DNA of 64,000 bases. Source: Staphylococcus kloosii (GTDB lineage Bacteria; Bacillota; Bacilli; Staphylococcales; Staphylococcaceae). The DNA is taken from assembly GCF_003019255.1 (NCBI RefSeq), contig NZ_CP027846.1, positions 744,001-808,000 of the forward strand, in the 5' to 3' direction. The first letter of the stretch is position 1. Each line of letters begins with the position of its first letter. The position numbers and the translations under genes were made by a program. The notes beneath the pieces were generated by a model, which saw only the letters and a list, made by a program, of their open reading frames with translations, made no database searches and was not told where the DNA came from. Below are positions 9,035 to 16,682 of the stretch, piece by piece.

Positions 9035-10009
9035 ATGATAAGAAAATTATTAACTATTGCAAGTGCGAGTGTATTAGCATCTTATGTTTATACTAAAGTA
9101 AAAGCTAAAAGGAGTTATCCTAGCTTTTTATTTGAGACAATGTTTAGACTAAATGGTATGAAAAAAACTTTCTCCAATATAGAGGATGCTCAAGCCTCAC
9201 TTGAAAAAACTAAAGCAACAACTAAAGGTAAATATGACGGTACTAGTTATAATTTCAGCAATGACGTTGTTGTACATACAATCGATAAATCGAGTGTTTA
9301 TGTTGTAAATGCGCAAGAGAATAGACAGCAGAACGTTATACTCTATATTCATGGTGGCGCATGGTATCAAGACCCATTAAAACAACACTTTGAATTTATT
9401 GATTTGTTAGCTTCATCAATGAATGCCAAAGTGATTATGCCTATATATCCGAAGGTGCCTCATGCCGATTATCAACAAACTTTTAATTTACTCATGAAAA
9501 TTTATAAACAAATCATAACTACAGTTGAAAGTGCCCATCAAATCACGATTATGGGTGATTCTGCCGGCGGTCAAATTTCATTGTCCTTTGCACAATACTT
9601 AAAACAAGCTAAATTAATACAACCTAGCAATATCGTATTAATCTCACCTGTATTAGATGCTAGTTTTAGTAATCCAGAAGCGCTTGTATATGAAAAGATA
9701 GATCCGATGTTAGGCATAGAAGGCAGTAAATTCTTTACGGAACTGTGGGCCAATGATTTACCTTTAACAGATTGGAAAGTATCACCGATAAATGGTGATT
9801 TAGAAGATTTAGGTCATATTACGATAGTTATAGGTACAAAAGAAACGATCTATCCAGATAGTTTAAAGCTATCTAAAATGCTAAATAGCAAAAATATAAA
9901 ACACGATTTTATTCCTGGATATAATTTGTTTCATATTTTTCCTATCTTTCCAATTCCTGAAAGACAGCAAACAATTGAACAATTAAAACGTATCATTAGT
10001 AGATATTAA
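9035..10009 (+). CDS. Membrane-anchored alpha/beta hydrolase (HSL-like esterase)
   Basis: 324-residue alpha/beta hydrolase of the hormone-sensitive-lipase type. The oxyanion motif HGGAW is at 106–110 and the nucleophile elbow GDSAGG at 174–179 with Ser176; a His near 315 (LFHIFP) is the likely third member of the triad. The first ~22 residues (IRKLLTIASASVLASYVYTK) form one hydrophobic helix without an AXA cleavage site, so the enzyme is probably membrane-tethered. Expected activity is hydrolysis of short acyl esters. ATG with RBS TGGAGGA; a terminator follows. Confidence 0.8.
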   Translation: MIRKLLTIASASVLASYVYTKVKAKRSYPSFLFETMFRLNGMKKTFSNIEDAQASLEKTKATTKGKYDGTSYNFSNDVVVHTIDKSSVYVVNAQENRQQNVILYIHGGAWYQDPLKQHFEFIDLLASSMNAKVIMPIYPKVPHADYQQTFNLLMKIYKQIITTVESAHQITIMGDSAGGQISLSFAQYLKQAKLIQPSNIVLISPVLDASFSNPEALVYEKIDPMLGIEGSKFFTELWANDLPLTDWKVSPINGDLEDLGHITIVIGTKETIYPDSLKLSKMLNSKNIKHDFIPGYNLFHIFPIFPIPERQQTIEQLKRIISRY

Positions 10010-10015
10010 TGATAT

Positions 10016-10057
10016 AAGACACTTGCTATTCAGTTTTATAGTGGGTGTCTTTTTTTA
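10016..10057 (+). terminator. Terminator after the esterase gene
   Basis: AAGACACTTGCTAT / ATAGTGGGTGTCTT stem with one G-U pair, then T7. Confidence 0.85.
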
Positions 10058-10105
10058 TAAATTGATTGTTGTGTTTAATAAAATTTTTGAATAGCCTTAT
10101 ACCAT

Positions 10106-10142
10106 AAATAAAAACAGCCCACCATAATTATGGTTGGGCTGC
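10106..10142 (-). terminator. Terminator of the M20 peptidase gene
   Basis: Read on the minus strand: CAGCCCA...TGGGCTG stem enclosing the CCATAATTATGG palindrome, followed by a T-rich run. Confidence 0.8.
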
Positions 10143-10174
10143 TAAACATTATTGACGGCTTTAATTCAATACTG

Positions 10175-11332
10175 TTATTTAAAGTTTTTAATATATTTAG
10201 GTAACATTTCAGTGAACAGGTCGATAAATGTAAGGTAAATGTCTTTCTCAACATGCTCATCAACTTGGTGGGCTTGGCTAATATGACCAGGGCCAAACAT
10301 AATAAATGGGAAGTTTTCATCTTTATGTTCTAATAAATCCGAAGCGTCTGTAACGCCAGGTGATGAAAGTGCTTCTAATTCAGTATTTAAATATTTTCTA
10401 CCCATCTCTTGTGCTAATGATACTAAACTATTTTTACCAGTTGTATAAACAGGATCACGAGACATGTATGTGTCTACTTCGATATCGGTATCTTCCGTTT
10501 CAACTTCTTTTAAAATTTCGTTGAAGTAAGATACAAATTGGTCATTATCATGTTCAGGTATTGTTCTAATATTAAATTCAGACTGCGCAAATTCAGGGAT
10601 TGAATTAACCTGTGTACCACCATTAAACAAAGTAGCATTTAAAACAGGATCGCCTAATAAATCATTTGTTTTATCGAATTTTTTGAAGTTTTCATCTGCT
10701 TTATAAATAAATTTCACTAATGGAGAAATAGCATTAAATCCTAATTTAGGCATGGAACTATGTGCAGCTTTACCTGTAGAACTAACACGAATATCCATAG
10801 AACCTTTATGCGCATATATGATTCGATCTTGAGAAGGTTCAGCGATAACAAGCGCATCAACATCATCCATGTAGCCTTGGCTATGATAAAGTTTTGCACC
10901 TTCGCCGACAATTTCTTCGCCAGCAGTTGCAAGTAAGCGGATAGTACCTTCTTGTAATAAGCCTTGTTCATGAATATCGATAAGACTAATTACAAACGCA
11001 GCTAAACCGGATTTCATGTCGGCAGAACCACGACCATATAATTTTCCAGATTCTTCAGTTAATTGGAATGGATCATAAGTCCAATTATCGACATTACCGG
11101 CCGATACGACATCCATATGACCAGAGACACCTAACACAGGTTTACCTGAACCGATTTCTGCAACTAAATTCGCTCTTGTGTCACTAATGTTAATGATTTC
11201 AGAATAAATATTATGTGCTTTGAATAATTGATGTAAATAGTTACATACATCTAGTTCGTTGTCATTAACTGATTGTATATTAACCAAATCACTTAAAATC
11301 TGAACCTTTTCATCTTCTGAAAATTTACTCAT
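10175..11332 (-). CDS. M20 metallopeptidase, ArgE/DapE family
   Basis: 385-residue dinuclear zinc hydrolase of the ArgE/DapE/CPG2 family. Metal ligands are visible: GHMDVV (H72), GRGSADMKSG (Asp), AGEEIVGEGA (Glu pair), and a C-terminal GPGHISQAHQVDEHV (His). The middle ~110 residues form the lid/dimerisation domain. In staphylococci such genes are commonly labelled succinyl-diaminopimelate desuccinylase, but these organisms put lysine in the wall and use acetylated intermediates, so a general amidohydrolase or dipeptidase role is equally possible. ATG with RBS AAGGGGG on the minus strand. Single gene with its own terminator. Confidence 0.85.
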   Translation of the reverse strand: MSKFSEDEKVQILSDLVNIQSVNDNELDVCNYLHQLFKAHNIYSEIINISDTRANLVAEIGSGKPVLGVSGHMDVVSAGNVDNWTYDPFQLTEESGKLYGRGSADMKSGLAAFVISLIDIHEQGLLQEGTIRLLATAGEEIVGEGAKLYHSQGYMDDVDALVIAEPSQDRIIYAHKGSMDIRVSSTGKAAHSSMPKLGFNAISPLVKFIYKADENFKKFDKTNDLLGDPVLNATLFNGGTQVNSIPEFAQSEFNIRTIPEHDNDQFVSYFNEILKEVETEDTDIEVDTYMSRDPVYTTGKNSLVSLAQEMGRKYLNTELEALSSPGVTDASDLLEHKDENFPFIMFGPGHISQAHQVDEHVEKDIYLTFIDLFTEMLPKYIKNFK

Positions 11333-11420
11333 AAAAAAACCCCCTTATTTTATCTCATCTTAATTGTAACTAAAAGTGTACTGCTTAATGAAATAAAAGG
11401 GTTTATAGTCATAGTTTTAA

Positions 11421-11720
11421 TTATGAAATTGAAGGGATTTGAATTGGAAGTTTATATAAAGCATGTGTTAAATAATACTCTGATGGATTTGTTGCGAGTT
11501 GTAATTGTAAATTTTTAGAGAATTTATATAATTGTGAGTTATTGTTTGGTGTAGATGAAGTAGAACTTTTTACTTGTTCGGTGTGACTAACGTCAGTAAC
11601 AGCACCTTTCATATCATTGCCTTGCACACTGCCGATTAATATTAAGATTAAATAACTGCAAGAGATGATTAAAATTGTCCCTAAATAAATACCGATGGCT
11701 AACTTTACAGGTTTACGCAT
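11421..11720 (-). CDS. Small single-pass membrane protein, unknown function
   Basis: 99-residue protein I do not recognise. A basic start (MRKPVKLA) is followed by one strong hydrophobic helix (about residues 9–30), then a Ser/Thr/Asn-rich linker (KSSTSSTPNNNSQ) and a C-terminal part containing two Leu-rich short segments. The likely topology is N-in with a 65-residue domain outside. The ATG at 11720 is nine bases after a perfect AGGAGG (complement of 11730–11735), which supports real translation; a TTG at 11729 touches the RBS and is rejected. It lies between two convergent/divergent unrelated genes and has no operon partner. Confidence 0.6.
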   Translation of the reverse strand: MRKPVKLAIGIYLGTILIISCSYLILILIGSVQGNDMKGAVTDVSHTEQVKSSTSSTPNNNSQLYKFSKNLQLQLATNPSEYYLTHALYKLPIQIPSIS

Positions 11721-11921
11721 AGTATACAACCTCCTAAATGGCTTATATCTGTGTACACTTACAAATTACCACGCGTTTATTAAGTAAATGTAAATTGAAA
11801 GTAAAAATTCAATGAAATAGCGCTTGGGATAGATATTATATAGTTCTCTATTGAAAAATAAGGTTACTATATTAAATTTTTATTGTTATTTAAGCCATGA
11901 TTTCAGCTATCGTTTTTAATA

Positions 11922-11951
11922 TTGAGTGTAAAGTTATATAATTAGTATAAC
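11922..11951 (+). promoter_or_regulatory. Possible promoter of the serine hydrolase gene
   Basis: TTGAGT (11922–11927), 18-bp spacer, TATAAC (11946–11951), about 37 bases before the proposed start. Confidence 0.4.
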
Positions 11952-11987
11952 TTAATGATCTTACGGTTGATTTAGGAGGCGATTAAA

Positions 11988-12833
11988 ATTAACTATATCA
12001 AACATATAACATCGTCCGATGGAACGAATTTGTATACTAAAGTTAATGAAGGCTACGAAGAAGACAATAATGATCGCGTAAATATCATTATCGTCCATGG
12101 CCTTGCTGAACATCTAGACCGTTATGACGCATTGGCAGATAGTTTACAGATACATGGTTTCAATGTCATTAGATATGATCAAAGAGGTCATGGGCGTTCA
12201 GAAGGTGCACAAACGTATTATGATAATGATAGCCAGATTGTAGAAGACTTGCAGGCAATAATCTCTTTTGTACGAACAACATATGGTAATAATATATTTT
12301 TGATTGGTCATAGCATGGGTGGTTATACTGTAGCACTCTATGGAACGTTTTATCCTAATCAAGTACGAGGCATTATTACGTCTGGCGCGTTAACTCGTGA
12401 TATTAAAGGATTATTTAGCGAAATTCTTGAGGACCGTACATTACCAAAAGATAGTTATATCGACAATGCTTTAGGTGAAGGCGTTTGTTCTGATAAAGAC
12501 GTACAAGCCAAATATGAGCAAGATGATTTAGTAGCTAAGCATATTTCGAGAGGTTTAATATATAGCATTGATAGTGGTGTCGAGAAGTTAAAAACGCACG
12601 CAGAGCGCTTTGTTGATGATGTACTTATTATGCATGGGTTAAATGATGGCTTAGTGAGCTATGAAGATTCTTTACAATTTTTCAATGAAATAGGTTCTAC
12701 AAACAAATCGTTACGTATTTATGATACATTGGAACACGAAATTTTAAATGAGCGTAAATATAATAGTACAATTTTCGAAGATATTATTGATTGGATTCAA
12801 TTAAAACAATGCGAACATGAAGATTTAAACTAA
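11988..12833 (+). CDS. Alpha/beta hydrolase (serine aminopeptidase S33/monoglyceride-lipase-like), apparent ATT start
   Basis: Lysophospholipase/monoacylglycerol-lipase-type hydrolase. Motifs: IIIVHGLAEHLDRY (oxyanion region), YDQRGHGRSEG, nucleophile elbow GHSMGG, and late MHGLNDGLV (Asp) and TLEHEIL (His). The first ordinary start codon is TTG at 12030, with no RBS. A perfect AGGAGG lies at 11974–11979, right after an in-frame stop (TAG 11973–11975), and the first codon at proper spacing is ATT at 11988. Residues encoded from there (NYIKHITSSDGTNLY) look like the usual start of this family, so I place the start at ATT, giving 281 residues. If only TTG is used, the protein is 267 residues. 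Confidence 0.75.
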   Translation: MNYIKHITSSDGTNLYTKVNEGYEEDNNDRVNIIIVHGLAEHLDRYDALADSLQIHGFNVIRYDQRGHGRSEGAQTYYDNDSQIVEDLQAIISFVRTTYGNNIFLIGHSMGGYTVALYGTFYPNQVRGIITSGALTRDIKGLFSEILEDRTLPKDSYIDNALGEGVCSDKDVQAKYEQDDLVAKHISRGLIYSIDSGVEKLKTHAERFVDDVLIMHGLNDGLVSYEDSLQFFNEIGSTNKSLRIYDTLEHEILNERKYNSTIFEDIIDWIQLKQCEHEDLN

Positions 12834-13083
12834 TTAATTTTTCGTAAGTGTTTAAATGTATATAAATAGAGGTAAATTAGATTGGTTGACTTGCATTTGT
12901 GCGCAATAGATATAACTAGAAATGATAAATGAAAATTGCTATTATATTACTCATAGCCAACATAATTCTTATAAAAATATAACTTTAAAATTAAAATGAC
13001 GATTGCAATTTATGCAATAAAAAATATTTATAAATTTGTATTTAAATTAAACAGATAGATTGAATACTTAGGAGGACGATTAA

Positions 13084-13800
13084 ATGATATATGCTGGAAT
13101 ATTAGCTGGTGGCGTAGGTTCAAGAATGGGCAACGTTCCGTTACCAAAACAATTTTTAGATTTAGATGGGAAACCTATTCTTGTACATACTGTGGAGAAG
13201 TTTCTATTAACAAGTGATTTTGACAAAATTTATATTGCTACTCCTCAAAAATGGATTTCACATACGAAAGACACACTTCGTAAACACGATATTACTGACG
13301 AAAGAGTTGTTGTCGTGCAAGGTGGTGCTGACCGTAACGAAACTATCATGAGCATCATTAATGCCATCGAAGCGGAAAATAAAATTACTGATGACGACGT
13401 TATTGTGACGCACGATGCAGTGCGACCATTCTTAACACGTCGTATTATTAAAGAGAATATCGATGCAGTCATTAAACATGGTGCAGTAGATACAGTCATT
13501 ACGGCAACTGATACAATTATTAGCTCTAAAGATGGCGAAGCAATAAATTCTATTCCTGTTCGTGACGAAATGTATCAAGGTCAAACGCCACAATCTTTTA
13601 ATATAAATTTATTAAGAGATAGTTACAATGCTTTATCAGAAGACGATAAAAAAATACTTACTGATGCTTGTAAAATTTTAGTCGTTGCTGATAAAAAAGT
13701 AAAACTCGTACTAGGCGAACTATATAACATTAAAATTACAACACCTTATGATCTTAAAGTCGCAAACTCAATCATAAAGGGTGGGATGCTGAGTGATTAA
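13084..13800 (+). CDS. tarI: Ribitol-5-phosphate cytidylyltransferase TarI
   Basis: 238-residue IspD/TarI-family nucleotidyltransferase. It makes CDP-ribitol from CTP and ribitol-5-phosphate, the activated unit of poly-ribitol-phosphate wall teichoic acid. The CTP-binding signature LAGGVGSRMG and PKQFLDLDGKPILVHTVEKF are at the N-terminus; VTHDAVRPF and QGQTPQSF mark the active site. The neighbouring tarJ and tarL decide for TarI over the isoprenoid enzyme IspD. ATG with RBS TAGGAGG. First gene of a tarIJL operon, overlapping tarJ by 8 bases. Confidence 0.93.
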   Translation: MIYAGILAGGVGSRMGNVPLPKQFLDLDGKPILVHTVEKFLLTSDFDKIYIATPQKWISHTKDTLRKHDITDERVVVVQGGADRNETIMSIINAIEAENKITDDDVIVTHDAVRPFLTRRIIKENIDAVIKHGAVDTVITATDTIISSKDGEAINSIPVRDEMYQGQTPQSFNINLLRDSYNALSEDDKKILTDACKILVVADKKVKLVLGELYNIKITTPYDLKVANSIIKGGMLSD

Positions 13801-14818
13801 CCAAGTTTATCAACTCGTAGCGCCAAGACAAATTGAAGTAACATACAATAATGAAAATATTAAAAGCGATAAAGTTATCGTACGACCTTTATATTTATCA
13901 ATTTGTGCGGCCGACCAAAGATATTATACTGGTAGTAGAAACGAAGCCGTATTAGAAAAGAAATTACCAATGTCTCTTATTCATGAAGGTGTTGGTGAAG
14001 TTGTATATGATAATAAAGGTCAATACAAAACGGGTACAAAAGTAATCATGGTACCTAATACGCCAACAGAAACAGATGACGTAATCGCTGAAAATTATTT
14101 ACCTACAAGTAAATTTAGATCAAGTGGATTCGATGGTTTTATGCAAGACTATGTCTTTTTAGACCATGACCGTATCGTTGAGGTTGAAGATGATATTGAC
14201 TTAAGCACGATTGCTTTTTCTGAACTAGTTTCAGTTAGTTGGCATGCATTGCAACGTTTTGAACGTAAATCAATTTCCAACAAAAATAGTTTTGGTGTAT
14301 GGGGCGACGGCAACTTAGGTTATATAACTGCTATTTTGCTGCATAAATTATACCCAGAAGCTAAAATTTATGTGTTTGGTAAAACAGATTATAAATTAAG
14401 CCACTTTTCATTTGTAGAGAATGTTTATCATATTCATAACGTACCAGAAGGCGTAACATTTGATCATGGATTCGAATGTGTCGGAGGCAAAGGTAGCCAA
14501 TCAGCAATCGATCAAATTATAGATTTAATTTCACCCGAAGGTAGCATTGGCTTACTCGGTGTAAGTGAATACCCGGTTGAAATTAATACTCGTTTAGTTT
14601 TAGAAAAAGGGTTAACAATGATCGGTAGTAGCCGTAGTGGTGCACAAGATTTCCAAGACATAGCTACATTTTATAAAGAAAACCCCGATGTCGTTGAAAA
14701 ATTATCCTTGCTAAAAGGAAATGAATTTGAAGTAAAAACAATCGATGATGCTGTTAAAGCCTTTGAAGCAGATTTATCTACTTCATGGGGCAAAACAGTA
14801 ATTAAATGGACTATGTAA
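13793..14818 (+). CDS. tarJ: Ribulose-5-phosphate reductase TarJ
   Basis: 341-residue zinc alcohol-dehydrogenase-family enzyme that reduces ribulose-5-phosphate to ribitol-5-phosphate with NADPH, in the step before TarI. Visible are the N-terminal catalytic part with SICAADQRYY and LIHEGVGEVV, and a Rossmann part with GVWGDGNLGYITA; the segment FECVGGKGSQSAIDQ follows. It starts at GTG, inside the end of tarI, with GGGTGGGAT as RBS, so translation is coupled. Length equals S. aureus TarJ. Confidence 0.93.
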   Translation: MINQVYQLVAPRQIEVTYNNENIKSDKVIVRPLYLSICAADQRYYTGSRNEAVLEKKLPMSLIHEGVGEVVYDNKGQYKTGTKVIMVPNTPTETDDVIAENYLPTSKFRSSGFDGFMQDYVFLDHDRIVEVEDDIDLSTIAFSELVSVSWHALQRFERKSISNKNSFGVWGDGNLGYITAILLHKLYPEAKIYVFGKTDYKLSHFSFVENVYHIHNVPEGVTFDHGFECVGGKGSQSAIDQIIDLISPEGSIGLLGVSEYPVEINTRLVLEKGLTMIGSSRSGAQDFQDIATFYKENPDVVEKLSLLKGNEFEVKTIDDAVKAFEADLSTSWGKTVIKWTM

Positions 14819-14857
14819 TATAAATGATCATGAATGGTAAAAGAGAGGATTTTAAAA

Positions 14858-16546
14858 TTGAGTAAATCGAAAATAATAATTGACGATATATACTGGGAAC
14901 GTATCCAATTATTTATTGAAGGTCACGTTGAAGCACTGGAGATAAACAACAAAAATTTCATGTTAAGAAATTTAACTGAAACAAAAGAATTATATGCAAA
15001 TGATGTAAAAATAGAAGGTAATAAATTCACAGCACGTTTTAATGTGGCTATTTTAGACGATGGAAACTACTTACCTAGTGGTGAATTTCTTCTAGTATAT
15101 AAAGGTGATTTTGATTACATCGCAAATATTAATGAGTCACTTTTAGATCCATCTAATTATGAATTAGATGAAGAACAACTAGAAAAATATGAACTTATTG
15201 AAACTCAAAATGGTAAAAATAATTTCTTATTGGATCATTTTAAGTATGTGTTTAAAAGAGGCGGAAATTCTAAGAAAACAAATTATACTGTGAAACCTAT
15301 GATTTCCAGTGAAGTAAATGAATTTGTTTTAAAAATAATTTTCAAAATGCCAGCACCGAAATTAAATCCAGTATCTAAGAAAATTATGGAATATCAAGTG
15401 AAATTTAATAAGTTTTCATATAATATTCGTAACTTTATGTTTAAAACAATATTTAATGTGACGAAATTTTTCCATATGAGAAAAGGTAATCTTGTTTTGT
15501 TCACTTCAGATTCAAGAGCTGAAATGTCTGGAAATTTTGAGTACATTTATGATGAAATGTTACGTCAAAACCTTGATAAAAAATATGATATCCGTTCTCT
15601 TTTTAAACATAATATTTCAGCACGTCGTAATTTCTTCGATAAATTTAGATTTCCGTATTTATTAGGTAAAGCAGATTATATTTTCGTCGACGATTTTCAT
15701 CCCTTACTTTATACAGTGAATTTTAGAAAAAGCCAAGAAATTATCCAAGTTTGGCATGCTGTTGGTGCTTTCAAGACAGTAGGTTATAGCCGTGCTGGTA
15801 AAAGTGGTGGACCATTCTTCAATTCTGTAAACCATAGAAATTATACAAAAGCATTCGTCTCTGCGGAAAATGATATTCCGTTCTATGGTGAAGCATTCGG
15901 TATTAAAGAACGTAACATTATCCCTACAGGGGTACCTAGAACTGATATTTTATTCGATAAAGATTACGAACGTAAAATAACTGAAGAGATGGAAGAAGAA
16001 TTACCGATTATTAAAGGTAAAAAAGTTGTCTTATTTGCGCCAACGTTTAGAGGACATGGCCACCATACAGCACACTATCCATTCTTCAAAATAGACTTTG
16101 CTAGACTCGCAAAATATTGTAAAGATAATAATGCAGTTGTGTTATTTAAAATGCATCCATTTGTTACGAATAAACTGAATATTCCTAGAGAGTACGAACA
16201 ATATTTTGTCGATGTTTCAGATATTCGCGAAGTAAACGATATTTTATTCATTACTGATATTTTAATCAGTGATTACTCATCTCTTGTATACGAATTTGCT
16301 GTATTCAAAAGACCAATGCTATTTTATGCATTTGATCTTGAGGACTACATTACTTCAAGAGATTTCTATGAACCATATGAAACGTTTGTACCTGGTAAAA
16401 TTGTACAATCATTTGATGACTTAATTACAGCGCTTGATAACGAAGATTTTGAACAAGAAAAAGTACCTCAATTCTTAGACAAACACTTTAAATATCAAGA
16501 TGGCCGTTCAAGTGAAAGACTAGTAAGAACATTATTTGGTAGCTAA
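14858..16546 (+). CDS. tarL: Ribitol-phosphate polymerase TarL
   Basis: 562-residue teichoic acid polymerase of the CDP-glycerol/CDP-ribitol phosphotransferase family. It adds ribitol-phosphate units to the linkage unit on undecaprenyl-diphosphate at the inner membrane face. An N-terminal beta-rich region (1–180) is followed by the catalytic GT-B-like domain with YIFVDDFHPLLYT, IQVWHAVGAFKTVG, LFAPTFRGHGHHTAHY, LFKMHPFV and LISDYSSLVYEFAVF. I set the start at TTG 14858, eight bases after GAGAGG: it aligns with the S. aureus start (..KSKI.ID.IYWERVQLF) and gives the same 562-residue length. An in-frame ATG at 14834 lacks an RBS. It could be called TarK in dual-locus strains. Confidence 0.92.
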   Translation: MSKSKIIIDDIYWERIQLFIEGHVEALEINNKNFMLRNLTETKELYANDVKIEGNKFTARFNVAILDDGNYLPSGEFLLVYKGDFDYIANINESLLDPSNYELDEEQLEKYELIETQNGKNNFLLDHFKYVFKRGGNSKKTNYTVKPMISSEVNEFVLKIIFKMPAPKLNPVSKKIMEYQVKFNKFSYNIRNFMFKTIFNVTKFFHMRKGNLVLFTSDSRAEMSGNFEYIYDEMLRQNLDKKYDIRSLFKHNISARRNFFDKFRFPYLLGKADYIFVDDFHPLLYTVNFRKSQEIIQVWHAVGAFKTVGYSRAGKSGGPFFNSVNHRNYTKAFVSAENDIPFYGEAFGIKERNIIPTGVPRTDILFDKDYERKITEEMEEELPIIKGKKVVLFAPTFRGHGHHTAHYPFFKIDFARLAKYCKDNNAVVLFKMHPFVTNKLNIPREYEQYFVDVSDIREVNDILFITDILISDYSSLVYEFAVFKRPMLFYAFDLEDYITSRDFYEPYETFVPGKIVQSFDDLITALDNEDFEQEKVPQFLDKHFKYQDGRSSERLVRTLFGS

Positions 16547-16566
16547 TTAAAATAATATGAAAATAT

Positions 16567-16662
16567 ATGAACTGAGTGCAAAATAATATAAATTAAGTTA
16601 AGGTTTATTGCTTAAGTTAATCTAGTAGTGATTACATTTATTTTGAAACTCAGTTCATTTTT
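16567..16662 (+). promoter_or_regulatory. Long stem-loop between tarL and tarS, ending in T4
   Basis: ATGAACTGAGT (16567–16577) pairs exactly with ACTCAGTTCAT (16648–16658), and just inside CAAAATAA (16579–16586) pairs with TTATTTTG (16638–16645). Together they make a ~19-bp stem with a ~50-nt apical region, followed by TTTT. It may act as a partial terminator or as an mRNA-processing element between tarIJL and tarS. Confidence 0.5.
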
Positions 16663-16682
16663 CTAGGAGTGGAATATAAAGC

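Noticed and set aside
10175..11332. Firm label dapE for the M20 peptidase
   Set aside because: Family membership is clear, but succinyl-DAP desuccinylase activity does not follow from the sequence.
11421..11729. Longer start (TTG 11729) for the small membrane protein
   Set aside because: TTG touches the AGGAGG; the ATG at 11720 has correct spacing.
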